A stretch of 34,617 nt of DNA from assembly GCA_021818425.1 (NCBI GenBank), contig JAKAEC010000019.1, forward strand, positions 1-34,617. Reading direction: 5' to 3'. Numbering within the stretch: position 1 is the stretch's first letter; the number at the start of each line of letters is the position of its first letter. Shown one piece after another: positions 24,495-33,419 of this stretch. The position numbers were made by a program, and so were the translations under genes. The stretch is from Pseudomonadota bacterium (GTDB taxonomy: Bacteria > Pseudomonadota > Alphaproteobacteria > Acetobacterales > Acetobacteraceae). The notes beneath the pieces are model-generated. The model did not search any database. It was not told the origin of the DNA and saw only the letters and a list, made by a program, of their open reading frames with translations.

Positions 24495-25405
24495 GCCGGC
24501 AGGAAATCCGGCACCGAAAGATAACGCTCGCCGGTATCGTAATTGAAGCCGAGGATGCGCGATCCGGCAGGCAACTCTGGCAGCTTCTTCTTGATGGCCG
24601 CTAGCGTGGCACCGGAGGAAATACCGACCAACAGCCCTTCCTTCGTGGCGGATTGGCGGGCGAGTTCCTTTGCTTCCTCACCGTCCACCGTAATGACGCC
24701 GTCCACCGCTTCGCGGTGGAAGTTACCGGGCACAAAGCCCGCGCCAATGCCCTGGATGGGATGGGGTGAAGGCGCACCGCCCGAGAGTACCGGCGACGCT
24801 GCAGGTTCAACCGCGAAAACCTTCAGGTTCGGCCAGTGCATCTTCAGTGCCTCCGCCACGCCTGTAACGTGCCCGCCGGTGCCAACCCCGGAAATGATTA
24901 CATCCAGCCCTTCGGGAAAGTCCGCCAGAATTTCCTGCGCCGTCGTACGAGTATGTACCTCGACGTTGGCCGGATTCTCGAATTGCTGAGGAATGAAGGC
25001 ACCAGGATGCTGCTCCTGCAGTTCTTGGGCGCGGGCGATTGCACCCTTCATACCCTTTTCCTTCGGAGTGAGGTCGAAGCTGGCACCATATGCTTGCATG
25101 AGGCGGCGGCGCTCGATGGACATGCTCTCCGGCATTACCAGGATGAGCTTATAGCCCTTTACTGCCGCCACTAGAGCGAGACCGACACCGGTATTGCCAG
25201 AAGTCGGCTCGATAATCAGCCCGCCCGGCGCCAACAGGCCATCACGTTCTGCTGCCTCGATCATCGCCAACGCGATGCGGTCTTTAATGGAACCGCCGGG
25301 ATTAGTGCGCTCGGACTTCACCCAGACATTCGCTTCAGGAAACAAACGGGCAAGGCGGATATGCGGCGTCTTGCCAATGGTGTCTAGGACGGAACTGACC
25401 GGCAT
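24491..25405 (-). CDS. cysK: Cysteine synthase A (O-acetylserine sulfhydrylase)
   Basis: A 304-residue PLP enzyme that makes cysteine from O-acetylserine and sulfide. The PLP lysine is K41 in [11 protein letters not shown]; the substrate loop [11 protein letters not shown] and the phosphate-binding [10 protein letters not shown] loop are intact, as is the C-terminal [12 protein letters not shown] good AGGAG precedes the ATG at 25405. It belongs to the minus-strand sulfur cluster (sulfite reductase, DUF934, then cysK about 70 bp later), and the serine acetyltransferase that supplies its substrate is encoded divergently a little upstream. CysK-type length and motifs exclude cystathionine beta-synthase. 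Confidence 0.96.
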   Translation of the reverse strand: MPVSSVLDTIGKTPHIRLARLFPEANVWVKSERTNPGGSIKDRIALAMIEAAERDGLLAPGGLIIEPTSGNTGVGLALVAAVKGYKLILVMPESMSIERRRLMQAYGASFDLTPKEKGMKGAIARAQELQEQHPGAFIPQQFENPANVEVHTRTTAQEILADFPEGLDVIISGVGTGGHVTGVAEALKMHWPNLKVFAVEPAASPVLSGGAPSPHPIQGIGAGFVPGNFHREAVDGVITVDGEEAKELARQSATKEGLLVGISSGATLAAIKKKLPELPAGSRILGFNYDTGERYLSVPDFLPA

Positions 25406-25475
25406 TTTTATCTCCTGGCGCGTTTACCCAGGAATGTCGCGCCGATATCGGCTTAACGCAAGGGCTCGGCACATT

Positions 25476-25853
25476 TCAGGCAACTTCCCGTGCCCGCGCG
25501 AGCGACCGCCGCAGCAACTGCCCCGGCTGGCGCGGCTTGGCCAAGGCAGCGGCAAACTTCGCTGGCTCATGCTCCACCGGCGTCTCGAAGCTACTGAATC
25601 CGCAGGAGATCAGAAACAGAAATTGCTCCGGCAAAAAGTGCCCCGTGGCACGCAAATCCCCCTGGTAGCCGTGTTGGCGTATCGCTCGGGCAATGGTGAA
25701 ACCACGCCCATCGCGGAATTTTGGAAACTCAACTGCCACCACGGCAAGCTCGCCCAGCGTGGGCAGAACCGCCGCCAATTCGACATCGGGTGGAAGCACA
25801 ACATCAGGCGCGGTAGAGGATATTTCTTCAGCCCTGGCGTTAATGAGTGGCAT
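25476..25853 (-). CDS. DUF934 protein of the sulfite-reductase cluster
   Basis: The 125-residue product from the ATG at 25853 belongs to DUF934: the family core FRDGRGFTIARAIRQHGYQGDLRATGHF and the later FLISCGFSSFE are clear. DUF934 genes nearly always sit beside sulfite reductase (cysI) in alpha- and betaproteobacteria and are thought to help sulfate assimilation; the mechanism is unknown. The gene starts inside the end of the sulfite reductase gene (14-bp overlap), so translation is coupled. A longer in-frame ORF to 25901 lies wholly inside the reductase gene and is not preferred. Confidence 0.88.
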   Translation of the reverse strand: MPLINARAEEISSTAPDVVLPPDVELAAVLPTLGELAVVAVEFPKFRDGRGFTIARAIRQHGYQGDLRATGHFLPEQFLFLISCGFSSFETPVEHEPAKFAAALAKPRQPGQLLRRSLARAREVA

Positions 25854-27858
25854 AGATGACCTCCTTAAACGGCTCGGCGCCCAAACGCCGGTAAGTATCA
25901 ATGAAACGCTCGCCCGTCTCGCGCAGCTTCAGATAAGCATCCATCAATGCTTCGATCGCGTCCGGTACCTTTGCCGTAGGCACGGCCGGGCCGATGATCC
26001 TGCCGATGGCGGCCTTTTCGTCCGCCGCGCCGCCTAACGTGATCTGGTAGACCTCTTCGCCGTTCTTATCCACACCCAGCAACCCGATATGACCGACATG
26101 ATGATGGCCGCACGCATTGATGCAGCCCGAAATATTCACATGCAGCGTGCCGATTTCATGCTGCTTCGGCGCCAGTCGCTCAGCGATTCGCTGCGCGACG
26201 GGAATGGAGCGCGCCGTGGCCAACGCACAATAGTCCATACCTGGGCAAGCAATGATATCCGTGACGAGGCCGATATTATCGGTCGCCAGCCCAGCCTTCA
26301 CCAAATCCTTGAACAAGGCGGGCACGTCATCCTTGGCCACATGCGGCAGCACTAGGTTCTGCACATGCGACACACGAATCTCACCCAGCGAATATTTGTC
26401 AGCGAGGTCAGCCACCACATCCATCTCATCTGCACTAGCATCGCCAGCGATCCCGCCAACCGGCTTCAGGGAGATCACGGCGGAAACGTAGCCCGACGCC
26501 TTATGCGGATGGGTGTTCTGCTTCACCCAACGGGCCAAAGCGCGGTCATCCAGCATCGCGGCCTTCAGTACGCCGCCATCCTGACGCGGTAGCTCTGGCT
26601 CCGGGAAGCGCGCCGCCACCGCCTGCACCAACTCGTCTGTCAGCAGGCAGTAATCGGCGGGCAGACTCGCATATTCATCCTCGACCATCTTGATAAAGGC
26701 GTCCGGCTTCATCTCGCGGATTAGGATCTTGATGCGCGCCTTGTACATGTTATCGCGCCGGCCGAGCGCGTTGTAGACGCGTAAAATTGCCTCGCAATAG
26801 CGCAGCAATTCCGGCACCGGCAGATTCTCGCGCAGCTTCACCGCCACATACGGAGTACGACCTAACCCACCCCCTGCGAATATACGGAACACCGGCTCGC
26901 CGACGTCGTTCCGGTACGATTCGATACCGATATCATGTACGCGCACCGCCGCTCGGTCATGCCCGGCGCCGACGATAGCGATCTTGAACTTTCGCGGCAG
27001 ATAGGTGAATTCTGGATGGTCCGTCGACCATTGGCGGATGATTTCCGCATAGAGACGCGGGTCCACTGTCTCATCCGCCGCCGCACCCGCGAATTCATCG
27101 GTTGTGGTGTTGCGGATGCAATTGCCGCTGGTCTGGATTCCATGAATATCGGCCTCGGCGAGAGCAGCCAGAGCAGCGGGTACATCCTCTAGTCGTAGCC
27201 AGTTGAACTGGATGTTCTGGCGGGTGGTGAAATGCCCGTAACCACGGTCGTAATGCCGCGCCACATACGCAAGCTGACGCAGCTGCGTAGCGCTAAGCAC
27301 TCCGTAGGGAATGGCAATGCGCAGCATATATGCGTGCAACTGCAAATATACACCATTCATCAGCCGCAACGGTTTGAATTCGTCTTCCGAAAGCTCGCCC
27401 TTGCGGCGGCGCTCAACCATGGTGCCAAACTCTCTCGCGCGCTGGCGCAGGAAGTCTCTGTCATATTCGTCGTAGCGGTAAATTCCGGCAAAAGGCGAGC
27501 TTGAGGTTGAGGAGGGCAGCGGCGGCAGTTGCGCCGTGCCATCGCGCCACACGCCGGCAGGCAGATCGGTCCGCACGGAGGGGCCGCGCGCTCGGATCTG
27601 CTCGCGATGCGCCACCGGAAAGAGCTTGCCCTCCTCGTGCGTAACCTCAACGGCGCGAATGTCCACCACACGCAATTCCGCGTCTTCTGGCTTCGCCTGT
27701 GCCAGAGCGGCCTCCATCCCGGCGTCGTCGTAAGAGCAGGCTTGATCCACGTGCTCCGTCCAGCCATTTGCCCCCGCAAACCAGACGGATACGCCATCCG
27801 CCAGCCGGTTTCCTGTGATCACTTGCAACACCATATCCGGGTCCGCTCTCTCGCTCAT
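25840..27858 (-). CDS. DUF2849-sulfite reductase (hemoprotein) fusion
   Basis: A 672-residue protein. Residues about 9-85 match DUF2849 (VITGNRLADGVSVWFAGANGW, ending VVDIRAVEVTHEEGK), normally a separate small gene just before cysI. From about 115 follows a complete nitrite/sulfite reductase: PYGVLSATQLRQLAYVARHY, HFTTRQNIQFNWL, NCIRNTTTDE, then the 4Fe-4S/siroheme cysteines C538, C544 (CPGMDYC), C579 and C583 (GCINACGHHHVGHIG). It reduces sulfite to sulfide with ferredoxin or a flavoprotein partner. Sulfite rather than nitrite is inferred from DUF934, cysK and the acetyltransferase next door. ATGs at 27858 and 27834 are both possible starts. A terminator-like hairpin lies 27-56 bp before the first. 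Confidence 0.9.
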   Translation of the reverse strand: MSERADPDMVLQVITGNRLADGVSVWFAGANGWTEHVDQACSYDDAGMEAALAQAKPEDAELRVVDIRAVEVTHEEGKLFPVAHREQIRARGPSVRTDLPAGVWRDGTAQLPPLPSSTSSSPFAGIYRYDEYDRDFLRQRAREFGTMVERRRKGELSEDEFKPLRLMNGVYLQLHAYMLRIAIPYGVLSATQLRQLAYVARHYDRGYGHFTTRQNIQFNWLRLEDVPAALAALAEADIHGIQTSGNCIRNTTTDEFAGAAADETVDPRLYAEIIRQWSTDHPEFTYLPRKFKIAIVGAGHDRAAVRVHDIGIESYRNDVGEPVFRIFAGGGLGRTPYVAVKLRENLPVPELLRYCEAILRVYNALGRRDNMYKARIKILIREMKPDAFIKMVEDEYASLPADYCLLTDELVQAVAARFPEPELPRQDGGVLKAAMLDDRALARWVKQNTHPHKASGYVSAVISLKPVGGIAGDASADEMDVVADLADKYSLGEIRVSHVQNLVLPHVAKDDVPALFKDLVKAGLATDNIGLVTDIIACPGMDYCALATARSIPVAQRIAERLAPKQHEIGTLHVNISGCINACGHHHVGHIGLLGVDKNGEEVYQITLGGAADEKAAIGRIIGPAVPTAKVPDAIEALMDAYLKLRETGERFIDTYRRLGAEPFKEVIYATH

Positions 27859-27874
27859 CAATCGTTGCGCCGGT

Positions 27875-27914
27875 AAAAAAATTCCCCGCCGACGGCGGCG
27901 CAAGCTTCGGCGGG
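27875..27914 (-). promoter_or_regulatory. Terminator-like hairpin in the sulfite reductase leader
   Basis: On the minus strand CCCGCCGA (27914-27907) pairs perfectly with TCGGCGGG (27892-27885), followed by GAA and seven T residues (27881-27875). This is an intrinsic terminator shape, only 16 nt before the reductase ATG at 27858. An overlapping alternative stem, CCGCC/GGCGG, shares its 3' arm. No minus-strand gene ends here, so it may be an attenuator. Confidence 0.55.
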
Positions 27915-27952
27915 AAATAAATTTCTAGCACAGTGAAATTGGATTGAAAAAT
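27902..27952 (-). promoter_or_regulatory. Candidate sulfite reductase promoter
   Basis: On the minus strand TTTCAA and TAGAAA, 16 bp apart, occur at about 27950-27922, just upstream of the leader hairpin. Matches to consensus are moderate. The divergent region 27859-28137 has no other gene; an open frame for the acetyltransferase reaches back to 27964 but without homology. Confidence 0.3.
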
Positions 27953-28137
27953 CTTAGGCAAATTTGCTCCCAGCCTTTAACGTTGCACCAAAGCATTTCT
28001 CTACCGTGGGCAAAGCCGAAAACTTCCTTCCGCTTGGCCTCTATGCGTTGGACGGGAGCAAAATTGTGGCTGGTTTACATGCCGCCTTCACTGCTCTAGC
28101 CTTTCGCGCTAACACTAACCGCATCAGGTCCAAGCCG

Positions 28138-29079
28138 ATGGGTATCGACGACCAGAAACCCGAAGTTACCGCCACGGCGCAAACCAGCGCCTCCAACCTC
28201 ACTGCCATCGTCGCCGGGCTACGCCATTCCCGCGAAGTGACTCATAAGATCCGCTATCAGGGCCATGTGCGAGAGCTTCCTTCACGCGAAGCTCTCGAAC
28301 GCATCCGCGATGGGCTGTTCGCCGCGATGTTCCCTAGTCATTATGGCTGCCCCGATCTAACCGACGAAACGATTGATTATTTTGTTGGCCTCACCCTCAC
28401 CCGAACCCTCGCGGCGCTCACCGAGCAAGTGCGCCGCGGCCTCTTATTTCTAGCACCCGAGAACAAGTCGAGGTTTGAGGAAGCCGAATGCGCCGCCTGC
28501 GACATCGTTCGTGATTTTGCAGCACAACTCCCGGAGATCCGCACCGCCCTAGTGAGCGACCTTAAAGCTGCCTACCAAGGTGACCCGGCGGCAACTTCGC
28601 TGGCTGAAGTGTTGCTCTGTTATCCGGGAATGCGGGCGGTCATTCACCACCGCCTAGCCCACACGCTTTACAAACTGGGCGCGCCGTTGGTGCCGCGTTT
28701 GCTGGCCAGCATCTCGCAAACCGAAACTGCCATAGACATTCATCCTGAAGCGCAGATCGGGCCTCGTTTTTTCATCGACCACGGCATTGGCGTCGTGATC
28801 GGCCAGACGGCCGTCATTGGCGAGAATGTCCGGCTTTACCAGCATGTGACGCTGGGCGCGAAAAGCTTCAGCGACGATGGCGCCGGCGGGCTGGTGAAGG
28901 GTGAGCCACGCCACCCAATCATCGAGGATAATGTGGTGATCTACGCGGGGGCGACGATTCTGGGTCGGGTGACAGTTGGCAAGGACTCCGTCATCGGAGG
29001 CAATGTTTGGCTCACACGCTCCGTACCGCCCAGTAGCTTCGTATCCCAGGCACAGAACCGGCTGGCAGACGGAGAGTAG
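28138..29079 (+). CDS. cysE: Serine O-acetyltransferase (EpsC/CysE type)
   Basis: A 313-residue enzyme that makes O-acetylserine from serine and acetyl-CoA, the substrate of CysK. The start at 28138 (MGIDDQKPEVTA) is preferred to the upstream open frame at 27964, because the family N-terminus (the LPSREALERIRDGLFAAMFPSHYG segment typical of the longer EpsC form) begins after it. The C-terminal third is the left-handed beta helix of hexapeptide repeats: IDIHPEAQIGPRFFIDHGIGVVIG, then VTLGAKS, and VVIYAGATILGRVTVGKDSVIGGN. It diverges from the sulfite reductase operon, so the shared region between them probably coordinates cysteine synthesis. It ends 12 bp before the convergent kinase gene. Confidence 0.93.
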   Translation: MGIDDQKPEVTATAQTSASNLTAIVAGLRHSREVTHKIRYQGHVRELPSREALERIRDGLFAAMFPSHYGCPDLTDETIDYFVGLTLTRTLAALTEQVRRGLLFLAPENKSRFEEAECAACDIVRDFAAQLPEIRTALVSDLKAAYQGDPAATSLAEVLLCYPGMRAVIHHRLAHTLYKLGAPLVPRLLASISQTETAIDIHPEAQIGPRFFIDHGIGVVIGQTAVIGENVRLYQHVTLGAKSFSDDGAGGLVKGEPRHPIIEDNVVIYAGATILGRVTVGKDSVIGGNVWLTRSVPPSSFVSQAQNRLADGE

Positions 29080-29091
29080 CTGCACACAGAT

Positions 29092-31284
29092 TCACGCATC
29101 GAGCAGCTCGGCGGCCTTACAGGCCAGTTCCATCATGGAAAAGGGCTTACAGATCATGGTCATCCCGGTTCCCGGCATCGGTACCGCCGCCTGGTCGGCA
29201 TAACCGGTAATCAGGATTACCTTAAGGCCGGGCCGCATGCTCTGCGCCGCCTCTGCCATTTCTTTCCCGTTTAGCCCGCCAGGCAGTCCAACATCTGCAA
29301 TCATGAGCTTCACGTCGGTAGTGGATTCAAGAACTCGAAGCCCTTCCCGCCCATCCGCCGCTTCCAGCACATTATAGTCGGCGTCGCGTAACGCTTCTAC
29401 AATTGGAGCACGCACCACGACCTCATCGTCAACCACTAGCACCGTGGCAGCGGACGGGCCGTTAGGAAGCGCATCACTAACAGGTGAAGATGCTACTTCC
29501 ACGTCACCATCGGACAGAGGCAAATAGAGGTAAATTTGTGTACCGACACCCAAAGTGGAGCGCACGTCTACATGCCCTCCGGACTGACGCACGAAGCCAT
29601 GTACCATCGAAAGCCCAAGCCCGGTGCCCTGGCCCATCGGCTTGGTGGTGAAAAAGGGATCAAAAATCCGGCCGAGTGCTTCCTTTGGAATGCCTGTACC
29701 AGTGTCAACCACGCTCAGCACGGCATAAGCGCCTGGGGATAAGTCGAAATTGCGTGCATCGCATTCATCAAGCACGCGTCGTGTGGCCGCAATGCTCAGC
29801 TCCCCGCCGGACGGCATCGCGTCCCGCGCATTAATGGCTAGATTCAGCAGCGCGCTTTCAAGCTGGGCAACATCCACAGTCGCGATAAGCCGTTCTTCGG
29901 AGGGAGAAATCTCCAGCAGAATCGCTGGGCCAACTGCGCGCCGGATCAGATCCGCCATACCGCAGACGAGTTGTCTCACATCTACTGGATGGGGATTCAG
30001 GGTTTGTCTGCGAGAGAACGCAAGCAGTCGCTGTGTAAGCGACGCTGCGCGCTGTGCGGCGCTTTGCGCGCCGTGCACAAACCGTTCCAGCCCCGTTGTC
30101 CTTCCCTGCGCCAAATGCCGTTCAAGCACCTCCAGGCTGCCGCTAATGCCCTGCAGCAAATTATTAAAATCGTGGGCGATGCCGCCGGTAAGTTGGCCGA
30201 TCGCCTCCATCTTCTGCGCTTGGCGCAGTGCCTCGTGTAACTCCGTGAGTTCCTGCGTTCGCTCGGCGACACGCTGCTCCAGCATTTCGTTCGCCTCACG
30301 TACATGCTGGAGCAGTCGAGCGTTCTCAATGGCAATGGCCGCCTGCGCCGCAAGTCCGCACATCAACGCCTCATGCCTAGCGAAAAAGCGCCCCGGCGAC
30401 GGGTGGCCGAACAGCAGTGTCCCAATCGCCTTGCCCTCCCGAGAGACCACCGGTACAGCCATGTAGCTCCTTACCGGCAAATGCCCTTGGGGCATGCCAA
30501 ACAAGGGCGCGTTCCGGCCATAACGCGGGTCCTTCCGGATATCGTCGATACGAACAACGTGCCTTTCTTCAAAAGTCACGGTGAGCAAGGAGGTCCGGCG
30601 CGGCATTGGGAAACCCGCAAAGGCATCCCGATGCGCGCCGGAGAGCGTATAGAGCATCATCCGCTCCCCCGCTTCATTCACCACGTGGTAAAAAAATGCT
30701 CCAAATGCCGCGCCCGTTAATTCAACCCCAGCATCGGTCACCAGCTGCGTGACCTTTTCTGGATCCTGCTCGGCGATCGTGGCGGTGGAAATACAATTCA
30801 GAACCTCCAGCGCACGACGATAACCATGCCCGGTCGTGCCGCCGATCTCGTGCCCCTGTACCAATAGCCCCAGCAGGGAGCTGGTTTTATCATCCTGTAA
30901 CCTAGTGATATCGTACCGCCACAGCGTTGATTCCATCGCACCATGGCGCTGCACGGTATGCGTCTGCTCGAACCCAGCCGGCCAAACCCGAATGTTGCGT
31001 AGCCGCGCCGCGTCCAGCTCACGGGCGGGCAGACCCACCCCGGACTCATCCGCGTGTAGCTCGAGCCAGGCGTCATTACATAGCAGCAGCAGGTCTGCTC
31101 CCCAATAGATGGCGGATGGCAACGACGAGTTCTGGCAAATCTCAAACGTCAGCCGCAACACCGGCGGCCAAAGAGCCGGTAGCCCAAGAGGCGTTGCGGC
31201 CCAATCATGTGCCTTACCGCGCGCCGGCCCACTGCCAAGCGCGAGCGAGTCCCTCGATCCCTGGGGCGTACTCGCATGGCTCAT
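29092..31284 (-). CDS. Hybrid sensor histidine kinase (PAS-GAF-HK-REC)
   Basis: A 730-residue kinase with no membrane segments. Domains in order: a PAS-like region (about 27-146, DWAATPLGLPALWP ... IYWGADLLLLCNDAW), a GAF domain (about 163-325), a short coiled coil (ANEMLEQRVAERTQELTELHEAL), HisKA with the phospho-acceptor H371 in IAHDFNNLL, HATPase with NLAINARDAM, DTGTGIP and GTGLGLSMV, then a C-terminal receiver (about 612-730) with the phospho-Asp in LMIADVGLPGG and Lys in MICKPFS. It would autophosphorylate and pass the phosphate to its own receiver. No output regulator or cognate phosphotransferase is adjacent, so its pathway is open. The N-terminal PAS is of the type common in soluble light- or ligand-sensing kinases, but no chromophore Cys is obvious. 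Confidence 0.92.
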   Translation of the reverse strand: MSHASTPQGSRDSLALGSGPARGKAHDWAATPLGLPALWPPVLRLTFEICQNSSLPSAIYWGADLLLLCNDAWLELHADESGVGLPARELDAARLRNIRVWPAGFEQTHTVQRHGAMESTLWRYDITRLQDDKTSSLLGLLVQGHEIGGTTGHGYRRALEVLNCISTATIAEQDPEKVTQLVTDAGVELTGAAFGAFFYHVVNEAGERMMLYTLSGAHRDAFAGFPMPRRTSLLTVTFEERHVVRIDDIRKDPRYGRNAPLFGMPQGHLPVRSYMAVPVVSREGKAIGTLLFGHPSPGRFFARHEALMCGLAAQAAIAIENARLLQHVREANEMLEQRVAERTQELTELHEALRQAQKMEAIGQLTGGIAHDFNNLLQGISGSLEVLERHLAQGRTTGLERFVHGAQSAAQRAASLTQRLLAFSRRQTLNPHPVDVRQLVCGMADLIRRAVGPAILLEISPSEERLIATVDVAQLESALLNLAINARDAMPSGGELSIAATRRVLDECDARNFDLSPGAYAVLSVVDTGTGIPKEALGRIFDPFFTTKPMGQGTGLGLSMVHGFVRQSGGHVDVRSTLGVGTQIYLYLPLSDGDVEVASSPVSDALPNGPSAATVLVVDDEVVVRAPIVEALRDADYNVLEAADGREGLRVLESTTDVKLMIADVGLPGGLNGKEMAEAAQSMRPGLKVILITGYADQAAVPMPGTGMTMICKPFSMMELACKAAELLDA

Positions 31285-31329
31285 CTTTTAACTCTAACGC
31301 ATTTTAACAAAAAACAAAAGCGAATCTGT

Positions 31330-31351
31330 CCTATCTCGCACCCGAGATAGG
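31330..31351. terminator. Perfect 9-bp hairpin downstream of ilvD
   Basis: CCTATCTCG (31330-31338) and CGAGATAGG (31343-31351) pair over nine bases around CACC. It lies 93 bp past the leftward ilvD stop and 46 bp ahead of the kinase ATG. On the minus strand a T-rich run (TTTTGTTTTTT) begins about 11 nt after the stem, farther than in a standard terminator. It may end ilvD transcription or act as an operator for the kinase gene. Confidence 0.45.
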
Positions 31352-31444
31352 CGACATTTCCTATGCCGCAGCGGCACGCCAGATAGAGAGGTAGGACGCC
31401 CCTTCACAGACGCCCTGCCGTCCCTCAACTTCCGCGACCGCCAT

Positions 31445-33289
31445 TCAGCGTTCAACCTGACTTACATCTCGCACGGCACCCTTGGCAGCATTGGTGGTCA
31501 TGGCCGCGTAGGCTCGCAGCGCCGGAGAGATATTGCGCTTGCGTGGCTCGGTAGGTTTCCACCCCTTCTCATCCTGCGCGGCACGACGCTCGGCAAGCAC
31601 TGCATCCTGCACATTCAGCGAGATGGCCCGATTTGGAATGTCGATCAGAATCTCATCGCCGGTCCTAACCAGCCCGATCAGCCCGCCTTCCGCTGCTTCC
31701 GGCGAAACATGGCCAACCGAAAGACCCGAAGTGCCACCGGAGAAACGACCATCAGTGATCAACGCACAGGCTTTGCCCAAACCCTTGGATTTCAGATAAC
31801 TAGTGGGATATAGCATCTCCTGCATGCCGGGACCGCCCTTCGGTCCTTCGTAGCGAATGACCACAACCTCACCCGCTTTCACCACGCCGTTCAGAATGCC
31901 CGAGACCGCCGCATCCTGGCTCTCAAAAACCCGCGCCGCACCTTTGAACGTTAGGATGCTCTCATCCACGCCCGCAGTTTTTACGATACATCCTTCCGGC
32001 GCCAAGTTGCCGAATAACACTGCCAAGCCGCCATCCTTTGAGAACGGGTCCATCGCGGAACGGATCACGCCGGCCTTGCGGTCAATGTCCAGCTCCTCCC
32101 AGCGCTCACTCTGGCTAAATGCCACCTGGGTCGGCACGCCGCCTGGCGCAGCGCGGTAGAAATTTTTAACTTCCTCGCTATTGGTACGTGTAATGTCCCA
32201 ACGGTTCAGCGCCTCACCCAGCGTCTTGGCATGCACGGTTGGCTGAGATGCGTCGATCAGCCCAGCACGGTCCAACTCCCCCAGGATTGACATGATACCA
32301 CCTGCGCGATGCACGTCTTCCATATGCACGTCGCTTTTCGCAGGCGCTACTTTGCATAGGCACGGCACACGGCGGGACAGCCTGTCGATATCTGCCATCG
32401 TAAAATCCACCCCGCCTTCCTGAGCGGCCGCCAGCAAATGCAGCACCGTGTTGGTGGAGCCTCCCATCGCGATGTCCAGGCTCATCGCATTCTCGAACGC
32501 CTTGAAGCTGGCGATGCCGCGCGGCAGGGCAGTTGCGTCCTCCTGCTCATACCAACGGCGGGCCAGATCCACGATCAGATGCCCTGCCTCACGAAACAGC
32601 TTCTCGCGGTCCGCGTGGGTAGCCAACATAGAGCCATTACCAGGCAGGGAAAGCCCCAATGCCTCAGTGAGGCAGTTCATGGAATTGGCGGTAAACATGC
32701 CCGAACAGGAACCGCAGGTGGGGCATGCTGAACGCTCGACAGTTTGCACCTCCTCGTCGGAATAACTGCTGTCAGCCGCCACCACCATCGCATCGATAAG
32801 ATCAACGGCACGTTTGGCTCCCTTCACAAGCACCTTGCCGGCCTCCATTGGCCCGCCGGAGACGAACACTGCGGGGATATTTAGGCGCAGGCTCGCCATC
32901 AGCATGCCCGGCGTGATCTTGTCGCAGTTGGAGATACACACCATCGCGTCCGCACAATGGGCGTTGACCATGTACTCCACCGAATCGGCGATCAACTCGC
33001 GAGAGGGTAACGAGTAGAGCATGCCATCATGCCCCATGGCGATTCCATCATCTACGGCGATGGTATTGAATTCCTTGGCAACCCCACCGGCCGCCTCGAT
33101 CTCGCGGGCCACCAACTGGCCGAGATCCTTCAAATGCACATGGCCGGGCACGAATTGGGTGAAGCTATTGACTACGGCAATGATCGGCTTGCCAAAATCC
33201 GCATCCTTCATGCCTGTGGCGCGCCAAAGCCCTCGAGCGCCGGCCATGTTGCGGCCATGGGTGGTGGTTCTGGAACGGTAGGCCGGCAT
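31445..33289 (-). CDS. ilvD: Dihydroxy-acid dehydratase
   Basis: A 614-residue Fe-S enzyme that dehydrates dihydroxy acids in the third step common to valine, leucine and isoleucine synthesis. The start at 33289 ([20 protein letters not shown]) has GGAG before it and gives the usual length (E. coli 616). Cluster and active-site residues: C122 (SNCDKITPG), C189/C192/C195 ([15 protein letters not shown]), then [19 protein letters not shown] near the C-terminus. It diverges from a LysR-type regulator gene with an A+T-rich 130-bp region between, which suggests regulation by that protein. An open frame upstream to 33337 is not homologous. Confidence 0.97.
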   Translation of the reverse strand: MPAYRSRTTTHGRNMAGARGLWRATGMKDADFGKPIIAVVNSFTQFVPGHVHLKDLGQLVAREIEAAGGVAKEFNTIAVDDGIAMGHDGMLYSLPSRELIADSVEYMVNAHCADAMVCISNCDKITPGMLMASLRLNIPAVFVSGGPMEAGKVLVKGAKRAVDLIDAMVVAADSSYSDEEVQTVERSACPTCGSCSGMFTANSMNCLTEALGLSLPGNGSMLATHADREKLFREAGHLIVDLARRWYEQEDATALPRGIASFKAFENAMSLDIAMGGSTNTVLHLLAAAQEGGVDFTMADIDRLSRRVPCLCKVAPAKSDVHMEDVHRAGGIMSILGELDRAGLIDASQPTVHAKTLGEALNRWDITRTNSEEVKNFYRAAPGGVPTQVAFSQSERWEELDIDRKAGVIRSAMDPFSKDGGLAVLFGNLAPEGCIVKTAGVDESILTFKGAARVFESQDAAVSGILNGVVKAGEVVVIRYEGPKGGPGMQEMLYPTSYLKSKGLGKACALITDGRFSGGTSGLSVGHVSPEAAEGGLIGLVRTGDEILIDIPNRAISLNVQDAVLAERRAAQDEKGWKPTEPRKRNISPALRAYAAMTTNAAKGAVRDVSQVER

Positions 33290-33378
33290 CTTTCTAACTC
33301 CGAGGAACACGCTTTTGTAATTTGCCTGTGCTCTCATTAGGCCCGTCCCGAAGCCATGTAAAATATATTATTTTATGC

Positions 33379-33402
33379 TTAATAAGTCGTATAACATATT
33401 AA
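33379..33402. promoter_or_regulatory. Candidate LysR-type operator
   Basis: TTAATA (33379-33384) and TATTAA (33397-33402) form an inverted repeat with a 12-bp spacer that itself has further paired bases (9 of 12 pairs overall). Such T-N11-A-containing dyads are typical of LysR-type regulators. It is centred 30 bp before the LysR gene start and about 100 bp from ilvD, within a very A+T-rich stretch (33360-33410), so chance is a real alternative. Confidence 0.45.
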
Positions 33403-33419
33403 TTTTTGAGTAGGTTGAT

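Noticed and set aside
27859-28137. SAM-type riboswitch in the cysteine gene intergenic region
   Set aside because: I could not find the conserved cores of SAM-I or SAM-II aptamers on either strand; only the terminator-like hairpin is supported.
29750-30466. 238-codon plus-strand ORF opposite the histidine kinase
   Set aside because: It is a Ser/Arg/Cys-rich shadow of the kinase gene on the other strand.
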